Position numbers and translations under genes: made by a program. From NCBI RefSeq assembly GCF_030816615.1, contig NZ_JAUSYD010000001.1, positions 4,052,501 through 4,116,500 on the forward strand: a DNA stretch of 64,000 bases, read 5' to 3'. Source of the stretch: Streptomyces sp. B1I3. GTDB taxonomy: Bacteria > Actinomycetota > Actinomycetes > Streptomycetales > Streptomycetaceae. Positions within the stretch are counted from its first letter, which is position 1, and the number at the start of each line of letters is the position of its first letter. The notes beneath the pieces were generated by a model. The model saw only the letters and a list, made by a program, of their open reading frames with translations, ran no database searches and was not told the origin of the DNA. Below, one piece after another: positions 15,675 to 24,920 of this stretch.

Positions 15675-18600
15675 GTGATCGACCTGCGGGTGCTTGGACC
15701 GGTACGGGCGTTGACCGGAGACCGTGACCTCGACATCGGACACGCACGGCAGCGCAGTCTGCTGGCCATGCTGCTGGCGGACGTGAACAACGTGGTGCCC
15801 AGCAACCGGCTCGCCGAACTCGTGTGGGACGACAGACCGCCGCGCCAGTCGCGCAACACGCTCGCCGGGTACGCGACCCGGTTACGCAAGGTCTTGGCCG
15901 CCGCACCAGGAAGACCGGCCCTGCTCTCCCAGGCCGGCGGGTACGTGCTGCGGGTCGACCCGGCGGCCGTCGACCTGTACCGATTCCGCGCCCTCGCCTC
16001 CCGGGCTGCCGCTGTGCGGGACGACGAGGAGCGCTGCGCGCTCCTGCGGTCCGCCCTGGCGCAGTGGTCCGGCGCCGCACTCGGCGACCTCATGGGAACC
16101 CGCGTCGAATCGCTGCGCACGATGCTGGAGAGCGAACGGCAGGCCGCCCTGCTGGACTACTTCGACGCACAGCTGAGACTCGGCCGGCCCCAGGAGATCC
16201 TCACCCAGCTCCAGCAAATGACCGAGGAGCGGCCGTACGACGAGGAACTGGCGCTCCGGCTGGTCCTGGCCCACCGGGACAGCGGGAATCCGGCCGCGGC
16301 GCTGCGGACCTACGAGACGGTCCGGGAGCGGTTGGCGAGAGAACTGGCGACGGGCCCAGGCGAGGCGCTGCGCGGGGCCGGCGAGCGGCTGCTGAACCCG
16401 GGACGTCCTTCCGAGGACGGGGGCAACGCCCTCTCCGTCGCCACACGGGCCCGTGACCGGCTGCGCATGCCCCAGGGCACCGGGTACTTCGCGGGCCGGG
16501 AGCGCGAACTGCTGGAGCTGGACGTCCTGCTGACGCCTACGCGGGCGCCCGCGACGGCCGCCGCGCCGCAGGGCAGCAACCTCGCCGTGATCAGCGGTAT
16601 GGCGGGTGCCGGGAAGACGACGCTGGCGCTGCAGTGGGCACAGAGGGTCCACTCGTCCTTCCCCGACGGGCAGTTCTTCGTGGCGTTGCGGGGGCACGAA
16701 CCGCATCTGCCACCCCTCGAACCGATCGAGACCCTCGCCCAGGTCCTGCTCGCACTGGGGCTTCCGGCCGCCGACATCCCGTTCGGGCTCGACGAACGGG
16801 CCGCCCTCTACCGGACGTTGCTCGTCGGCCGCCGGGTGCTGCTCGTGCTGGACGACGCGGCGGGCCCGGGCCAGGTGCGCCACCTGCTGCCGCCGAGCGT
16901 CGACGGCAGTGCGGTCCTGGTGACCAGCCGGGAGCGGATGCCGGGACTCACCGCGACCTACTTCGCCGGCGAGGTGCTGCTGGACGCCCTGGACGCCACG
17001 TCGGCGCTCGCCCTGCTGGCCTCTCTGGTCGGCAGCGCGCGCGTGGCGAGTGAGCCGGAGGCGGCCGCCGGCATCGTACGGGCCTCCGGACGGCTGCCGC
17101 TGACGGTGCGGCTCAGCGGCGCCTACGCCGCGAACCATCCCGACGAGCCGCTGGGCCAGGTGCTCGCACGGGTGCCGACGGCCGACAGCGCGGATGCGCG
17201 CGGGGCCATGGGCCGGGCGCTGGACCTCTCGTACGGCAAGCTGCGGGCGGACCAGCGGCAGTTGTTCAGACAGCTGGGAGTCGTCCCGGGCACCGAGTTC
17301 GGGCGGGACGCGGTGGCGGCGCTGGCGGACGGGTCGTTCGCCCTGCTGGAGGAGCGCATCGGCGCGTTGGTGCGAGCCAATCTGCTGTCCGAATACGCCC
17401 CGCGCCGGTACCGGCTGCACGACATGGTCAAGGAGTACGCGGTGGGGCGCGCGTCCGAAGAGGATTCGTGGGAGGTGCGCCGGGGCGTCCTGCTGCGGCT
17501 GCTGGAGTGGTACCGGCAGTCGGTGGAACGGGCCAGCAGCGCCAACGGCATCCAGATGTCGGGGGTGCACCGGGCCGCGGGTGCCACCTCCCTCCGGCCG
17601 GCCGGCGGGCCGCCGACTGAACCGGGCGACGTGGACCACGACGCCCACGGAATCCGTGATCCCGGCGCCCCGCACGATGTCCACGGCCCCGGCCACCCCG
17701 ACGGCGGCGACGGCGAGGTCGGCATGGCCTGGCTGGACCGGGAGAAGGCCAACCTCTGCGCGGCCATCACGCTCGCCTCGGAACTGGGGCTCGGCCCGGC
17801 GAGCTGGCGGCTCGCCGACGCCATGCTCGGCTTCATCCGGCTGCATCCGGGCGGCGACGACTGGTCGGCGGCCGTGGAGGCGGCGCAAAGTGCGGCCGCC
17901 AGGGCGGGGAACCAGCGGGCGAACACGGCGATGCTGCTCAACATCGCGGACTCGCGTTACCGCAAGGGCAGGTACTCCGCTGAGCGGCGGCTGGCCCGTG
18001 AGGCGCTCACCGTCAGCCGGGACGCGTCGTGGCGGGCGGGGGAGGCGCTCTCCCTGGCCGTCCTCGGCCGGTCGTACTGGTCCGTCGGGGCGATCGGGAT
18101 GGCGAACCGGTACCTGGGCGCCGCCCTGCGCATCCACGAGAGCCTCGGCGACCTGGCGGGACAGGCCAACGCCCTGGGCCGGCTGGCCCGCAACGCCTAT
18201 GACACGGGCGACCCGGTGTCCGCCCTGCGCGACTTCCGCCGATCCCTGGAGCTGGCGGAGCAGGCGGGATCCCGGTTCGGGCAGATCCGTCTGCCCGCCT
18301 ACATGGCGCTGACTCTCCGACAGCTGGGGCAGTACCCGGAGGCAGACCACTGGTGCGAACTGGCGATCCGCTCGAGCCGCGACGTGGACTTCCACGAGGG
18401 CGTGGCCATCGCGCTGACCTGCCGGGCGGCGCTCTTCAGCGACCTGGGGGAGCACGCCCGCGCGGTGGCCGCCGCGCGCGAGGCGCACGTCGCCATCCCG
18501 CACCTGTCGGACCCCCGCATCGAGGCGGACTGCCTGATCCGGCTGGGCGGCGTCGAGGCCGCCGCCGAGCACACGGACGTGGCCATGCGCAGCTTCGGCA

Positions 18601-19040
18601 AGGCGCTGCTGCTCGCGGACCAGATCAACTACCGGCAGGGAGCGGTGCGCGCCCAGGCCGAGAGCGCGGCCACGTACGTACGGCTCGGCCTGTACGAGGA
18701 GGCGCTGGCGGCCGGCCGGCGTACCAGGCGGGCGCTCCAGGGATGTGACATGCGCCTGGTCACGGCGCAGATGCTCGTCCTGGAGGCGGACTGCGCTCTG
18801 GCGTCCGGACGGTGTGCGGCCGCCGTGGCCGGATACCGCAGGGCCTCCGCCCTGTACCGGACGGCGGGCCACCGCCTCGGCGAGGTGCGGGCCCTGATGT
18901 CCTGGGGCCGCGCCGCCGGCACCGTACCGGGGCACGGCCGTCCCGACCGGCCCTGGCACCGGGCGCTGCGGCTGGCCGGGCCCCTCGCCATCCCGGAGGC
19001 GGACACCCTGCGGACCCTGCTGGGCGCGGGAGGCCGGTGA
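15675..19040 (+). CDS. Large AfsR-type SARP regulator with NB-ARC and TPR domains
   Basis: A pathway regulator of about 1121 residues: an OmpR-type winged-helix DNA-binding domain (1-90), a bacterial transcriptional activation domain (to about 245), an NB-ARC NTPase with Walker A GMAGAGKTTL (near residue 305), and a C-terminal array of tetratricopeptide repeats (about 690-1115). The GTG at 15675 is preferred because GGAG lies 6 bases upstream and SARPs normally start just before this beta-strand (VIDLRVLGPV). GTG 15663 is the alternative. A rare TTA leucine codon at 15882-15884 lies in the DNA-binding domain and makes translation depend on the bldA tRNA, tying the cluster to development. It opens the biosynthetic cluster. 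Confidence 0.93.
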   Translation: MIDLRVLGPVRALTGDRDLDIGHARQRSLLAMLLADVNNVVPSNRLAELVWDDRPPRQSRNTLAGYATRLRKVLAAAPGRPALLSQAGGYVLRVDPAAVDLYRFRALASRAAAVRDDEERCALLRSALAQWSGAALGDLMGTRVESLRTMLESERQAALLDYFDAQLRLGRPQEILTQLQQMTEERPYDEELALRLVLAHRDSGNPAAALRTYETVRERLARELATGPGEALRGAGERLLNPGRPSEDGGNALSVATRARDRLRMPQGTGYFAGRERELLELDVLLTPTRAPATAAAPQGSNLAVISGMAGAGKTTLALQWAQRVHSSFPDGQFFVALRGHEPHLPPLEPIETLAQVLLALGLPAADIPFGLDERAALYRTLLVGRRVLLVLDDAAGPGQVRHLLPPSVDGSAVLVTSRERMPGLTATYFAGEVLLDALDATSALALLASLVGSARVASEPEAAAGIVRASGRLPLTVRLSGAYAANHPDEPLGQVLARVPTADSADARGAMGRALDLSYGKLRADQRQLFRQLGVVPGTEFGRDAVAALADGSFALLEERIGALVRANLLSEYAPRRYRLHDMVKEYAVGRASEEDSWEVRRGVLLRLLEWYRQSVERASSANGIQMSGVHRAAGATSLRPAGGPPTEPGDVDHDAHGIRDPGAPHDVHGPGHPDGGDGEVGMAWLDREKANLCAAITLASELGLGPASWRLADAMLGFIRLHPGGDDWSAAVEAAQSAAARAGNQRANTAMLLNIADSRYRKGRYSAERRLAREALTVSRDASWRAGEALSLAVLGRSYWSVGAIGMANRYLGAALRIHESLGDLAGQANALGRLARNAYDTGDPVSALRDFRRSLELAEQAGSRFGQIRLPAYMALTLRQLGQYPEADHWCELAIRSSRDVDFHEGVAIALTCRAALFSDLGEHARAVAAAREAHVAIPHLSDPRIEADCLIRLGGVEAAAEHTDVAMRSFGKALLLADQINYRQGAVRAQAESAATYVRLGLYEEALAAGRRTRRALQGCDMRLVTAQMLVLEADCALASGRCAAAVAGYRRASALYRTAGHRLGEVRALMSWGRAAGTVPGHGRPDRPWHRALRLAGPLAIPEADTLRTLLGAGGR

Positions 19041-19058
19041 GGCGGACCCGCACCCGTG

Positions 19059-19080
19059 GCCGGGCGTCGGGGCGCCCGGC
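19059..19080. terminator. Bidirectional terminator between SARP and KAS III genes
   Basis: An 8-bp stem, GCCGGGCG (19059-19066) with CGCCCGGC (19073-19080), between two convergent stop codons 75 bases apart. Confidence 0.6.
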
Positions 19081-19114
19081 GGGGGTGGAGCCGGTTACGG
19101 GGGTGCGGGGTGGT

Positions 19115-20119
19115 TCAGAGGCGCACCACCGTCCCTGCGTACGTGAGCCCCGCCCCGAAGCCGATCAGTACCGCGAGGTCGCCCTTGCGCAGGGCCCCGG
19201 AGGTGCGCATGCGGTCGAGGGCGAGCGGGATGGACGCCGCGGAGGTGTTCCCCTGGTCCACGATGTCCCGGGCCACGGCGACGCCGGAGGGGAAGCCCAC
19301 GCTCTCCGCGACCGCCTCGATGATGCGCAGGTTCGCCTGGTGCGGGACGAACGCCTGGACGTCACCCGGTTCGAGGCCCGAGCGGTCCAGCACCTCCCGT
19401 ACGACGGCGGGCAACTGCGTGACCGCCCAGCGGAAGACCGATGATCCCTGCATGCGGATGACGGGCCCCCCGTGCTCCGGCTCCTCCCGTACGGTGATCG
19501 CCTCGCGCAGTTCGGGGTCCGTGCCCCACACCACGGAACCGATGCCCGGCTCCGTGCCGCGCCCCACCACGGCCGCGCCCGCCCCGTCCGAGAACAGGAA
19601 GGCGGTGGAGCGGTCCTGGGGGTCGAGGATGTCCGACATGCGCTCCACGCCGATGACCAGGCAGGTGCGGGCCTGACCGGTCGCGACGGACGCGGCCGCC
19701 AGGGAGAGCCCCACGGTGAATCCGGCACAGGCGGCGCCGACCTGCCATGCGGGACCCGGTACGCCCAGCCGGCGGCCGATCTCCGCGGCGAGCTCGTTGG
19801 CGGCCGCGCCGGTGCCCGCCCCGCCGACGTCCGACATGGTGGCGACCAGCACCTGGTCGACCTCGTCAGGGGTGATGCCGGCGTCGGCCAGCGCCTTCCC
19901 CGCCGCGGTGGCCCCCATCTCCGCCAGTGTCTCGTCGGGACCGGCGAAGCAGCGGGTCCGGATGCCGCTGCGGCGCAGGATCCACTCGGGTGACGAGTCC
20001 AGGGTGCGGCAGACCTCCTCGTTGGTGACGATCCGTCGGGGCCGGTAGCCCCCGATACCGAGCAGTACCGCGTGATGGCGGTCCGGCCCGGGGACGTGCG
20101 CGGCGTGCGTGGTGTTCAC
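19115..20119 (-). CDS. Beta-ketoacyl-ACP synthase III (FabH-like) of the cluster
   Basis: A 334-residue KAS III. The catalytic triad is intact: Cys131 in GAACAGF, His260 in PHQANLRI and Asn291 in GNTSAAS. The TDSSPEWI-like start-unit region (LDSSPEWILRRSGIR) is canonical. Such enzymes condense an acyl-CoA or acyl-ACP starter with malonyl-ACP. In a cluster with its own ACP and no other ketosynthase it could prime or extend the chain by one C2 unit. It is not the housekeeping FabH, which lies in the fab operon. It is divergent from the MFS exporter and shares its repressible control region (20246-20292), so both may be derepressed together. Confidence 0.93.
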   Translation of the reverse strand: MNTTHAAHVPGPDRHHAVLLGIGGYRPRRIVTNEEVCRTLDSSPEWILRRSGIRTRCFAGPDETLAEMGATAAGKALADAGITPDEVDQVLVATMSDVGGAGTGAAANELAAEIGRRLGVPGPAWQVGAACAGFTVGLSLAAASVATGQARTCLVIGVERMSDILDPQDRSTAFLFSDGAGAAVVGRGTEPGIGSVVWGTDPELREAITVREEPEHGGPVIRMQGSSVFRWAVTQLPAVVREVLDRSGLEPGDVQAFVPHQANLRIIEAVAESVGFPSGVAVARDIVDQGNTSAASIPLALDRMRTSGALRKGDLAVLIGFGAGLTYAGTVVRL

Positions 20120-20245
20120 ACGGGACTCCTGTCGTCGCTCGCAACTGCGTCCTTGCCTGCTCCCTCGCTTACTCCTTCGAAGCCTTTACGCACCGGAAGG
20201 CGCCACCCCGCGTGACACCACGGCAACGCGGTGCGGGGTTTCCGC

Positions 20246-20292
20246 TTGACAACCACATACCGACGGTATGTACTCACATACCCAAGGAATGT
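20246..20292. promoter_or_regulatory. Promoter overlapped by two tandem palindromic operators
   Basis: A consensus -35 TTGACA (20246-20251) is followed by a perfect 17-base palindrome ACATACCGACGGTATGT (20255-20271) covering the spacer and -10 (TATGTA). A second, imperfect copy, ACATACCCAAGGAATGT, is at 20276-20292, exactly 21 bases on. Two 17-mers on the same helix face are typical of cooperative TetR-family binding. The cluster TetR at 33656 is the natural candidate. Related half-sites (ACATAC, GGAATG) appear in front of it near 33578-33596. Confidence 0.8.
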
Positions 20293-20311
20293 TAGTTGGA
20301 AGGATCGACAG

Positions 20312-21826
20312 GTGACCTCAGTACCGCTTGCGTCTCGCGCCGAGCCGTCGAGTGCGGGGAAGACACTGCTGCTCACGTCGGCAGCCACGTTCATGGCCTT
20401 CCTCGACACGACGATCGTCAATGTGGCCTTCCCGGCCCTGCACGCGGACTTCCCCGAGGAGTCCGTCACCGACCTGACCTGGGTGGTGACCAGTTACGGC
20501 ATCCTCTTCGCCGCCCTGCTGACCCCGGCCGGCCGCTTCGCCGACATCCTGGGGCGGCGCAAGCTGTTCCTGTGGTCGGTCGGGCTGTTCAGCCTCGCGT
20601 CCCTCGCCTGCGCCCTCGCGCCGAACATGGAGCTGCTCATCGCCGCCCGTGCGGTCCAGGGCATCGGCGCGGCCGGCATGATCCCCTCGGCTCTCGGACT
20701 CGTCCTCTCCGAGACCCCCGCCGAGAAGCGGGCCGAGGCCATCGGTATCTGGGGCGCGGCCGGTTCCATGGCCGCCGCCGCCGGTCCCGCGCTCGGCGGA
20801 CTGCTGGTCAGCGAGATCGACTGGCGCGTGGTGTTCATCCTGAACGTCCCGATCGGCCTGGCCGTGATCTTCGGCGCCCTGCGCCTGCCCGAGCGTCCGG
20901 TCGAGAAGGCACAGCTCCCCGACCTGCTCGGCACGGCCACGGTCACCTTCGGTATCGCCGGTGTCGTCATCGGTCTCACCAAGGGCGGCGACTGGGGCTG
21001 GGACGCACCCGCCACGTGGATCTGGATCGGCGCCGGCCTTCTCCTCATGGCCTACTCGCTGCAGCGCTCCGGCAAGCACCCCGCACCGGCCGTGGAGACC
21101 GGGCTGTGGCGTACGCCGATGTTCGCGGCGGCCAACCTCACCGCGTTCCTGCTCGGTGCCGGCCTGTTCGTCTGGTTCCTGTCCGGGCCGCTGTACCTCA
21201 CCACGATCTGGCACTACTCCGTGCTCAAGGCCGGCCTCGCCGTCACACCCGGCGCGGTGCTCTCCGCGGTCGCGGCCATCACGATCGGGCGGCGCCTGAA
21301 GCCGGCGCAGCAGCGTCCGGTGGTCATCGTGGCCGGCATCGCCTTCCTCGCCCTGAGCATCTGGGCGTACACGGGCCTCGGCTCCGACCGGGAGTTCCTG
21401 GCCCTGTGGCTGCCGTACGGCGCGCTCGGCGGCGCCGTGATCGGTGCGGCGCTCACCAGCGTGACGACCGCGGCATCGATCTCGGTGCACCCGCTGAAGT
21501 TCGCCACCGGCACCGGTATGGCCACCACGGCCCGGCAGTTCGGCGGTTCGGTCGGCGTCGCCGCGATGGCCGCGGTGTTCGCCGCGGGCGACCTGAGCAC
21601 GCCGCAGCCGTACCTGAACGCGTTCCTGCTCGCGGGTATCTTCATCGCCGCCGCCGCGATCCCGGCGTTCTGGATGTTCACCAAGAAGTCGATGGCGCAG
21701 ATCGCCGAGACACAGGCGCAGATCCAGGCCTACATGCGGGCACAGGCCGAGGCCGCCGCCCAGGCCGCGGCCGCCCAGCCGGGCACGCCGTCCGCGGAGG
21801 GCGCCGCCACCGCGGACCGCACCTGA
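20312..21826 (+). CDS. MFS exporter, DHA2 (14-helix) drug-efflux type
   Basis: A 504-residue integral membrane protein with about 14 predicted helices. It carries the DHA2 signatures LDTTIVNVAFPAL in helix 1 and GRFADILGRRK in the cytoplasmic loop 2-3. The C-terminal tail (from about residue 465) is an Ala/Gln-rich coil. The GTG at 20312 has a GGAAGGA ribosome site. It probably exports the cluster product and confers self-resistance. Its promoter carries two palindromic operators. It is divergent from KAS III and followed by a hairpin terminator, so it is likely monocistronic. Confidence 0.93.
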   Translation: MTSVPLASRAEPSSAGKTLLLTSAATFMAFLDTTIVNVAFPALHADFPEESVTDLTWVVTSYGILFAALLTPAGRFADILGRRKLFLWSVGLFSLASLACALAPNMELLIAARAVQGIGAAGMIPSALGLVLSETPAEKRAEAIGIWGAAGSMAAAAGPALGGLLVSEIDWRVVFILNVPIGLAVIFGALRLPERPVEKAQLPDLLGTATVTFGIAGVVIGLTKGGDWGWDAPATWIWIGAGLLLMAYSLQRSGKHPAPAVETGLWRTPMFAAANLTAFLLGAGLFVWFLSGPLYLTTIWHYSVLKAGLAVTPGAVLSAVAAITIGRRLKPAQQRPVVIVAGIAFLALSIWAYTGLGSDREFLALWLPYGALGGAVIGAALTSVTTAASISVHPLKFATGTGMATTARQFGGSVGVAAMAAVFAAGDLSTPQPYLNAFLLAGIFIAAAAIPAFWMFTKKSMAQIAETQAQIQAYMRAQAEAAAQAAAAQPGTPSAEGAATADRT

Positions 21827-22174
21827 CACAGCGCACCACCCACGAACGCCGGCCGCGGTTCATCCCCCGTGGCCGCGGCCGGCCCCGGCGGGGTCGCGGA
21901 TCCAGTTGGAACCGCGGCCCCGCTTCGCGTTTCTCCACCGCGGGAGCTCCTCGCCCCCGGTGGCCCCGTGCCCCACGAAGCCGTTCCGAGCTGCCCGTGG
22001 CCTGGTAGAACGCGCCCCCGCGGACCCGGGGCCCCTCCGGTGGGCACCGCCGGTCGCGGTGCCGGCCGCGGGGGACACCGGGGTGCCGCGAGAAAACCGC
22101 GATCGCCGCGAGGGGGGTGGCCCCTCCAGTCCGTAATACAGGACGAGAGCCCATCGGTTCGATGAGGGGAATTG
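21827..22174. other. Intergenic leader between exporter and AMP ligase
   Basis: This holds the exporter's terminator (21848-21883) and the presumed promoter of the long enzyme operon. A small hairpin (GAGGGG/CCCCTC, 22110-22126) lies about 50 bases before the ligase start. I see no clear -35/-10 pair and no gene. Confidence 0.45.
21848..21883 (+). terminator. Terminator after the MFS gene
   Basis: A perfect 11-bp GC stem (21848-21858 with 21873-21883) with a 14-base loop, 22 bases beyond the MFS stop. Confidence 0.6.
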
Positions 22175-23893
22175 ATGAACACAGTCCTCGACTGGCTGGA
22201 CTCCCCCGCGCCGGAGCGTGGAATCCACTACTACCGAAACGGCGACTGGCACCTGCGTGACTACGCGGACATCGCCTCGGCGGCCCGCCGGACAGCCGCC
22301 TTCCTGCATGCCAACGGCGTCACCAAGGGCGTCGTGTCCCTGCTGATCGAGGACCCCGAGACCTTCGTCCCGGCCTTCCTCGGCACCATGTACGCGGGGG
22401 CCACCCCGTCCCCGATCGCCTCGCCCGTCACCTTCGGCGGGCACGAGGCCTTCACCGAGCACGCGGCCGCCGTCCTCGGCGCCGCCACCCCGGCCGCCGT
22501 GCTGACCGACGCCCACCTCGCCCCGCTCGCCGCCGCGGCGTGCGCGAAGGCGGGGACGGGCACACCTCTCGTGCTGCCCGATCCGGCCGGGCTGCCCGGC
22601 GCGGACGACCTGGCACCCCGCCATGCGGAACTCGCCCTGCTGCAGTTCACCTCCGGATCCAGCGGTACCCCGAAGGGCGTCCGGGTCACGGGGGACAACC
22701 TCACCGCCAACGTCCGGGCCATCCACGGATGGCTCGGCGTGACGCCTGAGGACTCGTGCTCGTCCTGGCTTCCGCTCTACCACGACATGGGCCTCATCGG
22801 GACGTTCCTGGGGTCCGTCGTGGCCCAGATCGACCTGTGGCTGATGAGCCCGGTCGACTTCATCCGCTCCCCGGCCCGCTGGCTCGACTGCCACGGCCGG
22901 CACGGGGTGACCATCACCACCGCGCCCAACTTCGGCTACGGGTACGCGACGTCCCGGGTGCGCGAGGAGGAGCTGGCGGGCACCGACTTCTCCACCTGGC
23001 GGGTGGCGATGAGCGGCGCCGAACGCGTGGACGCCCGGGTGGTGGCCGACTTCACCTCGAAGCTCGCCCCGCACGGCTTCGACTCCCGTGCGCTCACGCC
23101 GTGTTACGGCATGGCGGAGACGACGCTCGCCGTCACAGGCGTCCGTCCCGGTAGCGGGGCGCGCATCGTGCGGCCGTCCGGCCCGCTGGACACCGGAGCA
23201 CCGGTGACCGTCGCCGGCTCGGGCACCCTCGGCGTCGACCGGCCCGAGGACCCCGCAGGCTGGATCGCCTCCTGCGGCACGCCGGTCCCCGAGACCGCCG
23301 TCGAGGTCGTCGACGACGAAGGGGCCCCGTTGCCCGACGGGACGTTCGGGGAGATCCGGGTCAGGGGCACGTCCGTGGCCGACGGCTACGAGTCGCCGGA
23401 CCCCGCCGCCAGCGCGCCCTTCGGTGACGACGGACTGCGCACAGGAGACGCCGGGTTCCTGCTCGACGGCGAGCTGTACGTGGTCGGGCGGATCGGCGAC
23501 AGCATCAAGGTCCGCGGCCGCAAGGTGCACGCCGAGGACCTGGAGGCGGCGCTCACCTCCGTCCCCGGGGTTCCGCCGGGGCGCTGCGCCGTGGCGCTCG
23601 GCAACCGTGACGGGCGCGCGGGAGCGGTGATCGTCGTGGAGGCGCCGGGCGACGGCTGGCTGGACGCCGCGACCGGCGTACTGCGCTCCGCCCTGGACGC
23701 CTCGGTCTCCGTGACCGTCGTGCGGGCCAGGCGCGGCACCATCCCTCGGACCTCCAGCGGCAAACCGCGCCGCCGGCTGCTCTGGCGCCAGGCGGGCGAG
23801 AACGCACTCGCCGGCGACGTACTGCACAGCACACACAGCATCGACCGACCGACGGAACAGACCGCACCGGGACTGGATGGGGCAGCCACATGA
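22175..23893 (+). CDS. Fatty-acyl-AMP ligase (FAAL-type, ANL superfamily)
   Basis: A 572-residue adenylating enzyme. The phosphate-binding loop FTSGSSGTPKG is near residue 157, the FAAL signature WLPLYHDMGLIG is near 200, the A5 motif is PCYGMAETTLAVTG, and the C-terminal lid ends RTSSGKPRRR with the catalytic lysine. FAALs activate fatty acids as acyl-adenylates and hand them to an ACP. The ACP gene two positions downstream is the obvious partner. The ATG at 22175 follows AGGGGA by 4 bases. The stop overlaps the next start as ATGA, coupling it to the R2-like diiron gene. It is the first gene of a run of enzymes extending to 33.5 kb. Confidence 0.93.
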   Translation: MNTVLDWLDSPAPERGIHYYRNGDWHLRDYADIASAARRTAAFLHANGVTKGVVSLLIEDPETFVPAFLGTMYAGATPSPIASPVTFGGHEAFTEHAAAVLGAATPAAVLTDAHLAPLAAAACAKAGTGTPLVLPDPAGLPGADDLAPRHAELALLQFTSGSSGTPKGVRVTGDNLTANVRAIHGWLGVTPEDSCSSWLPLYHDMGLIGTFLGSVVAQIDLWLMSPVDFIRSPARWLDCHGRHGVTITTAPNFGYGYATSRVREEELAGTDFSTWRVAMSGAERVDARVVADFTSKLAPHGFDSRALTPCYGMAETTLAVTGVRPGSGARIVRPSGPLDTGAPVTVAGSGTLGVDRPEDPAGWIASCGTPVPETAVEVVDDEGAPLPDGTFGEIRVRGTSVADGYESPDPAASAPFGDDGLRTGDAGFLLDGELYVVGRIGDSIKVRGRKVHAEDLEAALTSVPGVPPGRCAVALGNRDGRAGAVIVVEAPGDGWLDAATGVLRSALDASVSVTVVRARRGTIPRTSSGKPRRRLLWRQAGENALAGDVLHSTHSIDRPTEQTAPGLDGAAT

Positions 23894-24867
23894 GCGTCAC
23901 GACCACCGGGCTCGTACTCGATGTCACCGAGACGGCCCCCGAGACCAACGCCGAACAGCGCGGCCGGCTCGCCAACTCAGCCGACCTCTACCGCCGGTGG
24001 GAACGCCAGCAGTGGGCCGTCGCCCAGGTCGACCCCGCGCGTGACGCGGAGACCTGGCAGGCCCTCACCCCCTTCTCACGGGCCCAGATGCTCGGCTCGC
24101 TCGGCGAGCTGGAGGTCGGCGAGGTCACGGTGACGCACACGCTGGGAGCGCTGATCGACGCGCCGCCCACCGAGGACGACCGGATCTTCCTCTGCACCCA
24201 GCTGGCCGACGAGGCGCGGCACGTGCGCTTCTTCCAGACCTATCTGGAGGAGGGCTGCCGGACGAGCCTCGACGCGGTCGAGGAGGGCGCCGACTACGCG
24301 GAGGTGTTCACCCCCGAGCTCACCCGGGCGACCGACGCGGTGCGGGCCGACCACGCGGACCGCGAGTCCTGGTACCGGGCGCTCGTCTACTACCACCTGA
24401 TCACCGAGGGCGTGCTCGCCGCGACGGCCCTGCGCACCACCCGCTTCCTCGCCCGCCGGCTGAAGCTGGAGGCGCTGGAGGAGGGCCTCACCAACGTCAC
24501 CCGCGACGAGTCGCGGCACGTGTCCTTCGGCCTGCGGGCCGCGCAGGACGGGGTCGCCGGCGGATTCGCCCAGGTGGTCGGCGACGCGCACTTCGAGTCG
24601 CTCGGCGTGGCCGCCTGGGTCCTCATCGGCCCCTCCCGGCACAACCCGGTGCCCGCGCTCCGCGCGGCCCTGCTCAGCCGTGCCGCCCAGTTGCAGGGCA
24701 GCGTCGACATCGCCCGGGAGCGCCTGGTGAAGCAACTGCGGCTGGTGGGCCTGCCGGACCTGTCCGAGAAGGCCGCCGCCTCCTGGGACCTCGCGGTGGA
24801 GACCGCCCTCGACGCCTACGCGGAGCGCTGGGACGCACCGCACCCGATCCGCGCGGCCGCGGCCTGA
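23890..24867 (+). CDS. R2-like diiron oxidase (ribonucleotide reductase small-subunit superfamily)
   Basis: A 325-residue four-helix-bundle diiron protein. The metal-ligand pattern is Glu75 or Glu78 in GELEVGE, Glu108 and His111 in DEARH, Glu173 in ITEG, and Glu207 and His210 in DESRH. This resembles R2-like oxidases rather than desaturases. Genomes often label such proteins ribonucleotide reductase beta subunit, but no alpha subunit is nearby and the setting is biosynthetic. It is translationally coupled to the acyl-AMP ligase and followed by the ACP, so oxidation (desaturation or hydroxylation) of an ACP-bound chain is the favoured role. Oxidation of an amine is an alternative. Both are inference. 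Confidence 0.85.
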   Translation: MSVTTTGLVLDVTETAPETNAEQRGRLANSADLYRRWERQQWAVAQVDPARDAETWQALTPFSRAQMLGSLGELEVGEVTVTHTLGALIDAPPTEDDRIFLCTQLADEARHVRFFQTYLEEGCRTSLDAVEEGADYAEVFTPELTRATDAVRADHADRESWYRALVYYHLITEGVLAATALRTTRFLARRLKLEALEEGLTNVTRDESRHVSFGLRAAQDGVAGGFAQVVGDAHFESLGVAAWVLIGPSRHNPVPALRAALLSRAAQLQGSVDIARERLVKQLRLVGLPDLSEKAAASWDLAVETALDAYAERWDAPHPIRAAAA

Positions 24868-24920
24868 GCGGCGCCGGACCCCCAGACCACCGAGAAGACA
24901 GCGAAAGGGACGCGAAAGAC

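Noticed and set aside
15882..18959. A 1025-residue open frame on the minus strand inside the large SARP gene
   Set aside because: The plus-strand SARP has clear domains and codon bias. Long antisense frames arise from its high third-position GC.
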